A stretch of 64,000 nt of DNA from Muribaculum intestinale (lineage in GTDB: Bacteria > Bacteroidota > Bacteroidia > Bacteroidales > Muribaculaceae), in the NCBI RefSeq assembly GCF_002201515.1, contig NZ_CP021421.1:3162001-3226000 (forward strand), given 5' to 3'. Positions within the stretch are counted from its first letter, which is position 1, and the number at the start of each line of letters is the position of its first letter. Shown here piece by piece: positions 1 to 8,934 of this stretch. The position numbers and the translations under genes were made by a program. A model generated the notes under the pieces. The model was not told the origin of the DNA, did no database searches, and saw only the letters and a program-made list of their open reading frames with translations.

Positions 1-797
1 TGACGTGGGCAGTAGCTGTCGTCGGCAAGCTCTTTGACAAAGTACTCATAGAGCGGACGGTGAGGCACAAACTCCAAAGTGCATATCGAGTGGGTCACGC
101 CCTCGAAATAGTCACTCTGACCGTGGGCGAAGTCATACATGGGATATACATTCCATGTAGTGCCGGTACGGTGATGCGGAGTTTTGATGATACGATACAT
201 AATCGGATCGCGGAAGTGCATATTGTCCGATGCCATGTCAATCTTGGCTCGCAACACGTAGGTGCCTTCGTCAAATTCACCGGCATTCATGCGATGAAAC
301 AAATCAAGATTCTCCTCTACCGGACGATCGCGGTAAGGGCTGTTCTCACCGGGCTGAGTAGGAGTGCCTTTCTGTCGGGCGATTTCCTCAGAAGTCTGAT
401 GATCTACATATGCCTTGCCTTCCTTTATCATTCGTACGGCAAGATCATAAAGCTGAGGGAAATAGTCGCTTGCATAATATTCACGGTCACCCCAGTCGAA
501 ACCAAGCCAATGGATATCATCGCGAATGGCATCGACATATTCTGTATCCTCTTTCGTAGGATTGGTGTCGTCAAAACGCAGGTTGCATGTGCCGCCGAAT
601 TTCTCCGCGACACCAAAGTCCATGCATATTGCCTTGGCGTGGCCTATATGTAGATAGCCGTTAGGCTCCGGCGGGAAACGTGTATTAAGGCGTCCTCCAT
701 TCTTGCCGGCGGCAAGGTCATCGGCTACAAGCTGCTCCACAAAGTTGAGACCGCTTTTGCTCTCCTCGTCATTGATTGTTTCAATAATTTCTGACAT
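1..797 (-). CDS. glnS: Glutaminyl-tRNA synthetase, N-terminal part (cut by window edge)
   Basis: Cytoplasmic class I aminoacyl-tRNA synthetase that charges tRNA-Gln. The reading frame is open from the ATG at 795-797 to the window start, giving about 265 residues of the catalytic half. The Rossmann-fold entry [15 protein letters not shown] contains the HIGH ATP-binding signature near residue 50. It is followed by [11 protein letters not shown] and, further on, by [20 protein letters not shown], both typical of GlnRS/GluRS. The pattern and the eukaryote-like spacing fit GlnRS better than GluRS. The KMSKS loop and anticodon-binding barrels lie outside the window. A promoter at 820-850 places transcription start about 15-20 bp upstream of the ATG. 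Family call is confident; the length is unknown because of truncation. Confidence 0.93.
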   Translation of the reverse strand, partial: MSEIIETINDEESKSGLNFVEQLVADDLAAGKNGGRLNTRFPPEPNGYLHIGHAKAICMDFGVAEKFGGTCNLRFDDTNPTKEDTEYVDAIRDDIHWLGFDWGDREYYASDYFPQLYDLAVRMIKEGKAYVDHQTSEEIARQKGTPTQPGENSPYRDRPVEENLDLFHRMNAGEFDEGTYVLRAKIDMASDNMHFRDPIMYRIIKTPHHRTGTTWNVYPMYDFAHGQSDYFEGVTHSICTLEFVPHRPLYEYFVKELADDSYCPR

Positions 798-819
798 AGC
801 AATATATTATATTTTCCCA

Positions 820-850
820 CAAAGGTAACAATATTATATGAATCCGCCAA
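820..850 (-). promoter_or_regulatory. glnS promoter (Bacteroidales type)
   Basis: On the minus strand a TACCTTTG -7 box (820-827) lies 20 bp downstream of a TTG -33 element (848-850). This matches the Bacteroides housekeeping consensus and sits just upstream of the glnS start codon. Confidence 0.7.
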
Positions 851-936
851 CACTCTTATGTGCGGTCTCAGACGGGAGGTACAATATAGAAATATCTGCA
901 ACAGAATATCAGTCGTGAATCCGCTGTAGACCACAA

Positions 937-1548
937 TCATATGTCAGCATCAGTGTCGCATGACAAGCCATACGCTGAGATTACAGAGTGCAACACATCG
1001 CCTCCATCAATCGATGGCGAAAAAGCTGAGAGGACATTAATCCGCGAATTCTTTATCAGTTCCACGCCATCGCGTATGGTATCCGACACACATACATCAC
1101 CGGCAAGTCCACAGATGTCAATTCTCTTGATATCGTACGATTCAATGATATGAAGTATCCTCTCTGCTGCTACTGAGTTTTTGAAGATTGAATACTCCTC
1201 ACGCCCGGCATCCTTGCCTTTGTGAAGAATGACAACCTTGTCGGAATTATCAAGCAATTCAGTCATTACCGGAGGCCATATTGCAGCACCCACGGAGTCT
1301 GCGATACAATGACGTGGCCATTCGCCTCCGTCGGGCTTAAATGAACAGTGGCGCATGGGGTGGCAATCGGCTGTCACTATAATGAAGGCATAATCAATGT
1401 TATGAGTGCGGATATACCCGGCAAGAGCGTTCATTGCACGCTCTGCTCCAGGCACAGGCAGCGCACCTGTGATAAAATCAATCTGCGGGTCAATTATAAG
1501 CAGGAGTTTATTTTCATGCGCGGACATTTCCGCTTGAGATATATTCAT
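937..1548 (-). CDS. Nicotinamidase / isochorismatase-family cysteine hydrolase
   Basis: A 203-residue cysteine hydrolase, most likely nicotinamidase (nicotinamide to nicotinate plus ammonia, NAD salvage). The visible active-site set is Asp20 in LLIIDPQIDF, metal ligands Asp61, His63 and His67 in TADCHPMRHCSF, catalytic Lys110 in LHKGKD, and nucleophile Cys153 in GLAGDVCV. This D-K-C triad plus the DxH...H metal site is the PncA pattern; generic isochorismatases usually lack the metal ligands. Length fits PncA (about 200). It starts at the ATG at 1546-1548 and is a single-gene unit with its own promoter (1599-1629). Another amidase of the same superfamily cannot be excluded. Confidence 0.85.
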   Translation of the reverse strand: MNISQAEMSAHENKLLLIIDPQIDFITGALPVPGAERAMNALAGYIRTHNIDYAFIIVTADCHPMRHCSFKPDGGEWPRHCIADSVGAAIWPPVMTELLDNSDKVVILHKGKDAGREEYSIFKNSVAAERILHIIESYDIKRIDICGLAGDVCVSDTIRDGVELIKNSRINVLSAFSPSIDGGDVLHSVISAYGLSCDTDADI

Positions 1549-1598
1549 TGTCTAAGAGAATATTTACGAGGAGATTTCAACTTTTGCGACTTACTCAG

Positions 1599-1629
1599 CA
1601 AATATAATTCAAACATATGAACCGCACAA
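1599..1629 (-). promoter_or_regulatory. Promoter of the nicotinamidase-like gene
   Basis: Minus-strand TATATTTG -7 box (1599-1606) with a TTG -33 element (1627-1629) 20 bp upstream, about 50 bp before the start codon at 1548. Confidence 0.6.
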
Positions 1630-1682
1630 TATCATAATGCATCAAAAAAATCCCACAGAGCCAATATCTATATCATTTCACC

Positions 1683-1727
1683 CTATAAAAAATATTGCGA
1701 GACCGGCCAATCTGAAGCCGTCTCGCA
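1683..1727 (-). terminator. Intrinsic terminator of the efflux operon
   Basis: Downstream of the TolC-like gene on the minus strand. A near-perfect hairpin with arms 1718-1727 and 1696-1706 (one bulged C) is followed by an A/T tract with six consecutive T. It would end the transcript that begins upstream of the ABC ATPase gene. Confidence 0.75.
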
Positions 1728-1750
1728 ACATTTACAAAGTATGATATTAA

Positions 1751-3064
1751 TCAACGTAAGGAGGGAGTGGTAAGGAAATCGAGGATACGCGTACGGAGTA
1801 TGAGTTCATAGCGAGCCTGAATGGCCTGCGTAGTGGCTGTCAAGGCTTTGGATTTTGCCTGCTCGTAGTCGGTAGGAGTAGCCCGTCCGACACTGTATTT
1901 TTCCTGCATCGCCTCAAAAGCCTTATTGGCGGCATCACGGGCGGTCTCGCCTGCCGCAAGACGCGCTCTTGCTCCGTCGGCCTGATAATACGCCTGCTGC
2001 ACCTGACGCATAAGTTCCTGCTCGGCCTGGTCAAGCTGCAACTCGGCATTGACTTTCTGCACCTTGGCACGATTTACCTGATTACGTGTCTGCAATCCGT
2101 CGAATATAGGGATTGAGAGCGAGAAGCCCATCGAAGTCGCATAATTGTTTCTCATCTGACGCCCGAATGGTTCATTACTGAATCCACTTACAGTATAGTA
2201 GCTTGAGCCTATACCGGCATTAAAAGACAAACGAGGGATATAACCGGTTTTTGCGACATCTATTCCACGTTCGGCTGCCGTTATATTCGCACGAGCAGCG
2301 GCTACCGCGTGACTCCGGCCCAAGGCCCGGGCATAAAGTTCGGCAAGCGGAGCCATCGTGAGTGCCGGCATATCGGTATCAATTGGCTCTATATCAAAGC
2401 CATCGATATCATCTATATATAGAAGCTGTGCAAGGTCAACCAAAGCGAGGCGTGTATCATTGGCAGAAGTCGCCACCGACATACGGTCCTGTGCCAGCTG
2501 TGACTCAGCCTCAAGCATGTCAATTTCGGGAATTTTGCCTGCTTCGAGCAACGCTTTGCGGCGTGTAAACTCATATGATGACAGGGCTTCCTGATGCAGA
2601 GCCTCCTGATGGAGTTCTTTCTGATAAAGCACCTGGAGATAACCGGCAATAACGTTGAGGGTAACATTGTCACGGATTGCCTCAAGCTGTTGCAGAGACG
2701 CTGCAAGTGAAGCCTTGGCATATGCTACCTGACGCGGTGTGTTAAGGCCATCGAACAATGGAAGCGAGAGATTCACGCCCCACTGTGTGTTGGACGTATT
2801 GCGGTCGGCATAAGTATTGTCGGAAGTAAGTCCACGCCCGATATTCCATCCTTGCGATACCTGAGCGCCAAGTGTTGGCAGATACCCCGATTTTGCCGAC
2901 GATACTTCAACATTGCCCTGGCGCACCTCGACAATACGTTGCCTCACCTGAAGTGAATGCTCTACGGCGTAACTGATACAGGAGTCAAGACTCCACGGTG
3001 ATGCGACTGCCGAGCTCACGGCCATGAGCATCGATATGGTAAAAAGAGATTTTTTCATAATCAT
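1751..3064 (-). CDS. TolC-family outer-membrane efflux channel
   Basis: A 437-residue outer-membrane factor forming the trimeric channel-tunnel of a tripartite exporter. An N-terminal signal peptide (MKKSLFTISMLMAVSSAVAS) is followed by the family opening SLDSCISYAVEHSLQV. Two internally repeated OEP halves follow, each with a barrel segment ending in SLPLFDGL (near 105) or SIPIFDGLQTRNQ (near 315), then long alpha-helical regions. The start ATG overlaps the stop of the adaptor gene (ATGA, 3061-3064), so the two are translationally coupled. It is the last gene of the ATPase-permease-permease-adaptor-channel operon. The exported substrate cannot be read from the sequence. Confidence 0.9.
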   Translation of the reverse strand: MIMKKSLFTISMLMAVSSAVASPWSLDSCISYAVEHSLQVRQRIVEVRQGNVEVSSAKSGYLPTLGAQVSQGWNIGRGLTSDNTYADRNTSNTQWGVNLSLPLFDGLNTPRQVAYAKASLAASLQQLEAIRDNVTLNVIAGYLQVLYQKELHQEALHQEALSSYEFTRRKALLEAGKIPEIDMLEAESQLAQDRMSVATSANDTRLALVDLAQLLYIDDIDGFDIEPIDTDMPALTMAPLAELYARALGRSHAVAAARANITAAERGIDVAKTGYIPRLSFNAGIGSSYYTVSGFSNEPFGRQMRNNYATSMGFSLSIPIFDGLQTRNQVNRAKVQKVNAELQLDQAEQELMRQVQQAYYQADGARARLAAGETARDAANKAFEAMQEKYSVGRATPTDYEQAKSKALTATTQAIQARYELILRTRILDFLTTPSLR

Positions 3065-4161
3065 TTTCCTGAAATTTCACTGCCGCGCAAACGGTCGTCA
3101 GCGTTAATTCCACCCTTAACCTGAATGTTGATACCATCGGAAAGACCGGTAGATATGGCTTTGCGCTCAAATTTATGTTCAGGCACTGTATCTGTAAGAA
3201 CATATACATAAGCAGAGTCGCCACCCCACTCTACCACCGACTCCGGAAGTGTCATAACCGAATCGGCACGAGCCAGCGTAATTGTAGCGTTTGCACTATA
3301 TCCGGCACGGAGATTCACAGAATCGGGCACCTCAATGGCTGCTTTAATCTCAAACGTGTTGGAGCCGTTTTCTTCGGTTGACTTAGGAGCAATATATTCG
3401 ATTACTGCCGCAGGCATAACATCGGGAAGAGCACCAATCGATATGGTGGTCGACATTCCGGTTCTCAGTAGCCCGACTTCAGTTTCATCTACTTTACCGC
3501 GGAATATAAGATTGCGCATATCGGCAACCTTTGCCACAGTCGTACCATCGTTCATTGTATTGGCCTGAATGACAGATGTGCCGACTTTTACGGGCACCTC
3601 AAGCACCTGGCCGTCAATGGTGGCACGCACAAGAGTGTTAGACTCAGTAGCGTTGTATGAACTGACACCCTCACGGACAATACGGAGCGCATCTTCCGCG
3701 GCATCAAGTTCCTGAACGGCTTTCTTATATTCAGTCTCCGACTGTTCGTACTCTTCCCGGGCAACAAACTTGCGTTCATAAAGACCGCGTGTGCGATCAA
3801 ATAGCTGACGCGCCTGGTCAAGCACAATTTTTGCAGTTGACACCCTTGACTGTGCCGCCGAAAGCTGCGACTCTTCAGGAATCACCTTAATACGGGCTAT
3901 CACATCGCCGGCACGGACCATGTCGCCGGCCTCTACGTTGATTTCGGATATGATGCCAGATATCTGAGGCTTGATTTCAATCTCATCGCGCGGCTCAATC
4001 TTTCCGGTCAGCACAGTAGTACGGCTTATGTTGCCTGTTGACGGGCTAACAAGCTCATAGTTTACACTTTTTTCACGAGAATTGAGAAAAAGATAGACGA
4101 ATGTGCCTACAAACAGCAGGACGACTATTGTCCAGATAATAATACGTGAGGCTTTCCTCAT
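3061..4161 (-). CDS. HlyD/MacA-type periplasmic adaptor subunit
   Basis: A 366-residue membrane-fusion protein that bridges the inner-membrane ABC permeases and the TolC-like channel. It has one N-terminal membrane anchor (residues about 7-26, IIIWTIVVLLFVGTFVYLFL). A biotinyl-lipoyl half-motif follows (TGKIEPRDEIEIKPQISGII...AGDMVRAGDVIARI), then a coiled-coil hairpin (about 110-185), the second lipoyl half (VRATIDGQVLEVPVKVGTSV) and beta-barrel/membrane-proximal domains. MacA is the closest well-known type, because the partners are MacB-like permeases. It overlaps the channel gene by 4 bp and follows the second permease with a 28-bp gap. Confidence 0.9.
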   Translation of the reverse strand: MRKASRIIIWTIVVLLFVGTFVYLFLNSREKSVNYELVSPSTGNISRTTVLTGKIEPRDEIEIKPQISGIISEINVEAGDMVRAGDVIARIKVIPEESQLSAAQSRVSTAKIVLDQARQLFDRTRGLYERKFVAREEYEQSETEYKKAVQELDAAEDALRIVREGVSSYNATESNTLVRATIDGQVLEVPVKVGTSVIQANTMNDGTTVAKVADMRNLIFRGKVDETEVGLLRTGMSTTISIGALPDVMPAAVIEYIAPKSTEENGSNTFEIKAAIEVPDSVNLRAGYSANATITLARADSVMTLPESVVEWGGDSAYVYVLTDTVPEHKFERKAISTGLSDGINIQVKGGINADDRLRGSEISGK

Positions 4162-4189
4162 TGCAGTACGTTATTTTGATTGTTTCTAT

Positions 4190-5443
4190 TTAATTGTCAT
4201 TCAACGCTTCAATAGGTTTTATGCGCATAGCCTTTACAGCCGGGATAATACCGGCGCCCATGCCAAGCACAAGGAATACTCCAAGTATGGCGAACGCTGT
4301 GGAAAACGCCAACTGAAAACTGACTTCCGAACCGTCGGGACCGGCCGTAAGCCTTCCGGCGACCGCGAGTATGAATACCGCAAAACATATTCCACCCACA
4401 CCGGCAACAGTGGTAAGCACTACTGCCTCGGAAAGAATCTGCGCTATTATATCGCGAGGCCGGGCGCCGATGGCACGGCGTATGCCAATCTCCTGTGTAC
4501 GCTCCTTGACGATAATCCACATGATATTACCCACTCCGATTATACCTGCGAGCAGAGAGCCGAATCCTACGAAAATCGCGAGAAGATCTATTCCGCTGAA
4601 TAGCCCGTCAACCTGTTCGAAATCTTCAGAGATATCCCAGTAAGGAACAGCTTCGTCATCTTCAGGCGATATTGTGTGGCGGCTCTGGAGAATACGCTTT
4701 ATGCGACCGCGCAATTTGCCCGGTGTGCATCCATCACGAACGGTGAATGCGACATAATATACCTTTTCTCCGAGATTATAATTCTGCCGCATCACAGCGA
4801 GCGGAAGCATAAGCATTTCTTCCATATTGCCGCCGATATTTATATTATCGTTACGAGGACGCACCACGCCAACTACATGATAATATATATTGTTGGCCTG
4901 TACGTATTTGCCTATAGGCGACTCAGTGCCAAACAGTTCGCTTGCCACCCTGGCTCCGATAAGGCAATTTTTACGTAACTGCATCTCGTCGCTTTCATTG
5001 AGCAGACGTCCCTCTATGAGCATAGGTTCCATCACTTGATAATAATCCGGAGTAAACCCGAGAATATTGCCGTTGACGTAACTTTTATCGCGATAGGACA
5101 CAGCACCGCCTGCCTGTACGATACCACTAATGGCGTCAATTTCCGGAACTCCGACACGCAATGCATCCACATCGCCTTGCGTGAGACTCCATTCACGTCC
5201 TTTCTGGTATCCTTTGTATGCCCGGGTTGTATTGCTCGAGAATATAAATGCGGAATTTGTGGCAAAACCGTCGAAATTGCGCATCATAAGGCCACGGACA
5301 CCCTGCGCGCCACCCATAAGCATCGCGAGCATGGCTGTACCCCAGAATATACCGAATGCGGTAAGGAAAGTACGGGTCTTATTGCGAGATAGCATAGCTG
5401 TAATCTCTCGCCAGTTATCTATATCGAAAATCGGATTTTTCAT
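4190..5443 (-). CDS. MacB-like ABC transporter permease (FtsX fold)
   Basis: A 417-residue FtsX/MacB-type permease. One N-terminal membrane helix (about 22-45, TRTFLTAFGIFWGTAMLAML) is followed by a large periplasmic core (about 50-280) and three C-terminal helices starting near 285, 335 and 375. The conserved cytoplasmic segment ERTQEIGIRRAIGARPRDI, which contacts the ATPase, is present. Such mechanotransmission permeases do not pass substrate through the membrane but power a periplasmic pump. It is homologous to the neighbouring permease (5470-6690); together they would form a heterodimer with the separately encoded ATPase. Confidence 0.9.
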   Translation of the reverse strand: MKNPIFDIDNWREITAMLSRNKTRTFLTAFGIFWGTAMLAMLMGGAQGVRGLMMRNFDGFATNSAFIFSSNTTRAYKGYQKGREWSLTQGDVDALRVGVPEIDAISGIVQAGGAVSYRDKSYVNGNILGFTPDYYQVMEPMLIEGRLLNESDEMQLRKNCLIGARVASELFGTESPIGKYVQANNIYYHVVGVVRPRNDNINIGGNMEEMLMLPLAVMRQNYNLGEKVYYVAFTVRDGCTPGKLRGRIKRILQSRHTISPEDDEAVPYWDISEDFEQVDGLFSGIDLLAIFVGFGSLLAGIIGVGNIMWIIVKERTQEIGIRRAIGARPRDIIAQILSEAVVLTTVAGVGGICFAVFILAVAGRLTAGPDGSEVSFQLAFSTAFAILGVFLVLGMGAGIIPAVKAMRIKPIEALNDN

Positions 5444-5469
5444 TGACTATAATGATTGTTTTGAGAAGG

Positions 5470-6690
5470 CTATTCAGTGCGCAATGCTTCCACCGGACGT
5501 ATCTTCAACGCTCGCATTGCAGGGAAAAAACCGGCAAAAGCACCGGCAACAACAAGCAACGCCGTAACCTGAAACGCCAGCCCGACATCGACCCGTGGAT
5601 CTTTTATAAACTCGACATCAGCAAAGGCATATGCCATTATCTCTCCTGCAATTGTGCCAAGCAATATGCCGACATAACCGAAAAGAGTGGTAATCACAAC
5701 TCCTTCAAGAATAATCTGCGTAAGAATATATCGTGGACGTGCTCCGATAGCACGACGAATACCTATCTCATGTGTGCGTTCGCGCACACTTACAAACATG
5801 ATGTTGCTCACGCCGACCACACCGGTAATAAGAGTAAGCAATCCGATGATCCACATTATCCAGTTGAGCACACTCATGGCTGTCTGTTGGCTCAGATAGT
5901 TGGAAAAACGGTTCCATATCCATATAGCGCTCTGGTCATCAGGATGAAACGACTCTGAACGCCCGATGGATTCACGTATAGAGCGCTCGATAGCCTCGGC
6001 CTCTTCCTGTGTCGACATGCCCTCTACGTTGACGCGTATCGTACCGAGCACATCGGAAAAACCATTCATAGCCTTGGCACAGGAATAAGGTATAAATACA
6101 GAAGAAATCCATCGATGCTCATATGTGCCGACTACCTTAAAAGCCAGTCCATTGATATCCAGTATGCGTCCTATGGCACGTTGAGGCGAACCGAATAAGG
6201 TAGTTGCATTGCGCTCTTCAAGTACGACTACTTTTGAAGCATCGTTAACATCACGGTCGTTGATAAAACGACCGTTGGTAACTCTCAGCTGTTCTTCCCG
6301 CTGCATTATCGGATATACACCTGAATAGGTGGAGGATATGCTTGAGCTATCGCTACGCATCACCACGGTGTTACCTTCAAGCACACCGGAGACTGCCGAA
6401 ACATTGTCGACAATATCGTGCCGCAATGCTTTCATGTCGCGCTCTCTGACCGGGATTGTGCGCCCGGCGCCCAATCCATTGAAAGGCATGGATGTACGTC
6501 CGCTCCACAACTGTAGTACATTGCTGGTCTGCCCCATGGGAGAATCCTCGAAAGCCGTACGCACACCCTTTGCAAAACCAAGCAGCACAATAAGCATAAA
6601 TATGCCCCACGCAACGGCGATGCCGGTAAGTATGGTGCGCAACTTGTTGGTGCGCATGGTCTGCAATATTTCGTTGAAAAGATCAAACAT
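5470..6690 (-). CDS. MacB-like ABC transporter permease, second subunit
   Basis: A 406-residue paralogue of the downstream permease with the same layout: N-terminal helix, periplasmic core and three C-terminal helices. The coupling motif is ERTHEIGIRRAIGARPRYI. I chose the ATG at 6688-6690 (MFDLFNEILQTMRTNK). The frame can be extended to a TTG at 6720, but that would abut the ATPase stop codon and add ten residues unlike the family. Two permeases per operon are common in Bacteroidota MacB-like exporters and imply a heterodimer. The 26-bp gap to the next gene suggests one transcript. Confidence 0.88.
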   Translation of the reverse strand: MFDLFNEILQTMRTNKLRTILTGIAVAWGIFMLIVLLGFAKGVRTAFEDSPMGQTSNVLQLWSGRTSMPFNGLGAGRTIPVRERDMKALRHDIVDNVSAVSGVLEGNTVVMRSDSSSISSTYSGVYPIMQREEQLRVTNGRFINDRDVNDASKVVVLEERNATTLFGSPQRAIGRILDINGLAFKVVGTYEHRWISSVFIPYSCAKAMNGFSDVLGTIRVNVEGMSTQEEAEAIERSIRESIGRSESFHPDDQSAIWIWNRFSNYLSQQTAMSVLNWIMWIIGLLTLITGVVGVSNIMFVSVRERTHEIGIRRAIGARPRYILTQIILEGVVITTLFGYVGILLGTIAGEIMAYAFADVEFIKDPRVDVGLAFQVTALLVVAGAFAGFFPAMRALKIRPVEALRTE

Positions 6691-6720
6691 AGTCAAGATT
6701 ACTTTTCGGACTGTCGACAA

Positions 6721-7452
6721 TCAAGAGTGCTGAACCGATACATTATCAGTCTTTTTATTATCCATGTCAGTCTGCGATTTCACAATCTGACTATCGGGTA
6801 TGATAAGTCCGTCGGATATACGTATAATACGATTGGTCTGAGCTCCAACACCCGGATCGTGGGTCACAATTACTGTTGTCATTCCCTCGTTGTTGAGTTG
6901 ACGAAATATCTTCATCACCTCTACAGAAGTCTTACTGTCGAGCGCACCGGTAGGTTCATCGGCCAGAATAATGGCCGGGTTGGTAATAAGAGCCCGGGCA
7001 ATAGCAACACGTTGTTTCTGTCCGCCAGAAAGCTCGCTCGGCAGATGATGAGCCCATTCACGCAACCCCATACGGTCAAGCTGCTCTATGGCCATAGCAT
7101 TACGCTTACGACGCGACACACCCTGGTAGAACAGCGGGAGCGCCACATTCTCAACAGCATCCTTATAGCTTATAAGGTTGAATGACTGAAATACGAAACC
7201 AATAAGATGGTTACGTAGATCCGCAGCCGCATTCTCCCCAAGATTACGGATAAGGCGCTTGTCAAGCACATACTCTCCAGAATCATAGTTGTCGAGAATG
7301 CCGAGAATATTAAGCAACGTGGATTTTCCAGAGCCGGAAGCACCCATGATACTTACTAGTTCGCCTCGCTCAATATCGAGGTTAATGCCCTTGAGCACAT
7401 GAAGCGGCACGGCTCCGGGATAGGTCTTATGTACGTCTTTTAAATGTATCAT
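6721..7452 (-). CDS. ABC transporter ATP-binding protein (MacB/LolD class)
   Basis: Cytoplasmic ATPase energising the two FtsX-type permeases. From the ATG at 7450-7452 the protein (243 residues) begins [13 protein letters not shown] and has all ABC signatures. These are Walker [11 protein letters not shown]-loop FVFQSFNLI, signature [15 protein letters not shown], Walker [13 protein letters not shown] and switch His in VIVTHDP. A TTG-initiated extension to 7500 exists, but it would be translated out of a terminator-like hairpin, so I reject it. This is the first gene of the exporter operon. The last 20 or so residues are polar and lie beyond the usual LolD-like end. Confidence 0.92.
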   Translation of the reverse strand: MIHLKDVHKTYPGAVPLHVLKGINLDIERGELVSIMGASGSGKSTLLNILGILDNYDSGEYVLDKRLIRNLGENAAADLRNHLIGFVFQSFNLISYKDAVENVALPLFYQGVSRRKRNAMAIEQLDRMGLREWAHHLPSELSGGQKQRVAIARALITNPAIILADEPTGALDSKTSVEVMKIFRQLNNEGMTTVIVTHDPGVGAQTNRIIRISDGLIIPDSQIVKSQTDMDNKKTDNVSVQHS

Positions 7453-7478
7453 ACGTCTGATAGATGCGTCAACAATGC

Positions 7479-7509
7479 AAAAGGTTGCACAAAAGTGCAA
7501 CCTTTTTTA
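7479..7509. terminator. Bidirectional-looking hairpin between DUF4923 gene and exporter operon
   Basis: A 12-bp perfect stem with AAAA loop (arms 7479-7490 and 7495-7506). On the plus strand it ends in a T7 run; on the minus strand the T tract is shorter (TTTT). It probably terminates the DUF4923 transcript. A minus-strand TATATTTG box lies at 7521-7528, upstream of the hairpin, so the hairpin could also sit in the leader of the exporter mRNA and act as an attenuator (inference). Confidence 0.55.
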
Positions 7510-7554
7510 GTATTATAAAGCAAATATATGTTAATTTCTGGACAACACCTTATT

Positions 7555-8235
7555 TTATCGTTGTTTGGTCATGGCAAAACCAGCTTCCATTCCGTCGAAC
7601 TGCTGAAGCACGGAATTCAGCGCTGACAATGAGGTACTGCCGGCAAACTTGGATATGGTATTGACCAAAGCCATAAGTCTGGTCGTATCAAACGTAATTG
7701 TCATGCGTCCGGCGACAATAGATACATGGGCCGTGTAACTGCCAAGAGGAATCTTTTTAAGCGCAGTAAATTTAAACAGGATTTCGCCGGCCTCAGAACC
7801 TTGCTCTACAGTGCCGGAAAGCGACAGACGCGAACTCTTCATCGTAAAACTTTTGTCATCAGCTACAGTAAGAGTCATTCCGTCAAAACCTATCATTTTG
7901 TAATATTCCGCGAGTTTCTGCTCTACGGCAGCCGAGGCCGCAGCTCCTCCGGCTTTTTTCAGCAAGTCATCGCTCTTGAAGGCAACTGCAGGCGAGGAGT
8001 ACTGCCATGTGCCGACCATGTCGTCAGTGGTAATCTTATCGTTGCCAAGCACATTGGACAGAAGGCTTCCGAGAACCCCGCCAAGACCGGCGGATGATGT
8101 CGATCCGGCAGTTGCGGTAGAATCCTTTGTGGCTGACGAGAGTTTGCCAAGCAATGAGCCTAAATCGACTTTCTGAGCAGATGCTGTCATGAAACAGCAT
8201 ATAGCAGCGACAAGCAATACTGATATCTTTCTCAT
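7555..8235 (-). CDS. DUF4923 family lipocalin-like exported protein
   Basis: A 226-residue exported protein with signal peptide MRKISVLLVAAICCFMTASA and cleavage before QKV. A low-complexity Ser/Thr/Ala/Gly linker with LGSLLSNVLG repeats follows. The beta-rich C-terminal half begins DMVGTWQYSSPAVAF and contains FDGMTLTVADDKSFTMKSS, the lipocalin-like pattern of DUF4923, a family common in gut Bacteroidales. Function of the family is unknown. Ends at 7555, followed by a hairpin. Monocistronic by spacing (30 bp from the upstream gene stop, hence co-transcription with 8266-8934 is possible). Confidence 0.75.
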   Translation of the reverse strand: MRKISVLLVAAICCFMTASAQKVDLGSLLGKLSSATKDSTATAGSTSSAGLGGVLGSLLSNVLGNDKITTDDMVGTWQYSSPAVAFKSDDLLKKAGGAAASAAVEQKLAEYYKMIGFDGMTLTVADDKSFTMKSSRLSLSGTVEQGSEAGEILFKFTALKKIPLGSYTAHVSIVAGRMTITFDTTRLMALVNTISKFAGSTSLSALNSVLQQFDGMEAGFAMTKQR

Positions 8236-8265
8236 AATATATTAAGTTAACAATATGTGGCTACA

Positions 8266-8934
8266 TCAATCAAGAATCATACGTCCGAAGCGGTCGGGCT
8301 GCAATGTGTACGGAAAATTGCCATCTACAGGGAGCCAACTCATAAAATGCGGCTGAGAGGTGGCTGTAGCGCATTTGAAGAAATTTCCTTTAATCTCCAT
8401 CGGCCATGAGTCTCCGTATATGCCAAGCAGGTCGAGTGGAATTCCGACAAGAATATTCCATGAGAACAATCCCTCTAGTTCCTGAAACGGCCGCGAGCCA
8501 CAGGAGGCGACTCTCTGTATGCGACCAAGTATCTCCGGCTCTATAGCGACATCATCATGACCCGGACGCAGGATAAAGCCGGAAACAGTACCAATACAAT
8601 TGAATGTAAAAACGTATACTGTAGAATCGCCGGGATTAGGTTGAATCATTGCCGCCACAGCCGAGTCTTCATATACGGCAGTATTGGTAATATAATTCAC
8701 CGCACGAAGGAAATTGCACCGTACAAAAAAGTCAATATATATGTATCGATTGGAATGAGCCATAGAGAATGTAGTCAGAGGCCGATAAGGAAATTTCGGA
8801 TCTGTCACATACTCTATCGTACGCCGTACACCCCGGTCATCAAGAGTTGTAATCAAGTTGTCAGGTGACATATCGTCAAGCTCACTGATACACGGCACGG
8901 CGAGGATGTCGGAATTATTGAATTGAGTTGTCAT
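8266..8934 (-). CDS. Carbohydrate-binding family 9-like protein
   Basis: A 222-residue soluble protein without an obvious signal peptide. The central segment YIYIDFFVRCNFLRAVNY, followed by AVYEDSAVAAMIQP, then VYVFTFNCIGTVSG and, late in the protein, WPMEIKGNFFKCATATSQPHFMSW, matches the CBM9-like beta-sandwich fold (DOMON-like) found in many Bacteroidota proteins of unknown role. The final LQPDRFGRMIL resembles the F.G.i.l ending of that family. The start ATG overlaps the stop of the LysE-like gene (8931-8934), so the two are translationally coupled. No enzymatic residues are evident. Confidence 0.65.
   Translation of the reverse strand: MTTQFNNSDILAVPCISELDDMSPDNLITTLDDRGVRRTIEYVTDPKFPYRPLTTFSMAHSNRYIYIDFFVRCNFLRAVNYITNTAVYEDSAVAAMIQPNPGDSTVYVFTFNCIGTVSGFILRPGHDDVAIEPEILGRIQRVASCGSRPFQELEGLFSWNILVGIPLDLLGIYGDSWPMEIKGNFFKCATATSQPHFMSWLPVDGNFPYTLQPDRFGRMILD

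Noticed and set aside
60..653. Plus-strand 197-codon frame at the left edge
   Set aside because: It lies opposite the glnS reading frame, whose HIGH motif and family pattern are unmistakable.
6721..7500. ABC ATPase starting at 7500
   Set aside because: The start would be TTG within a perfect hairpin. ATG 7452 begins exactly where the family begins.
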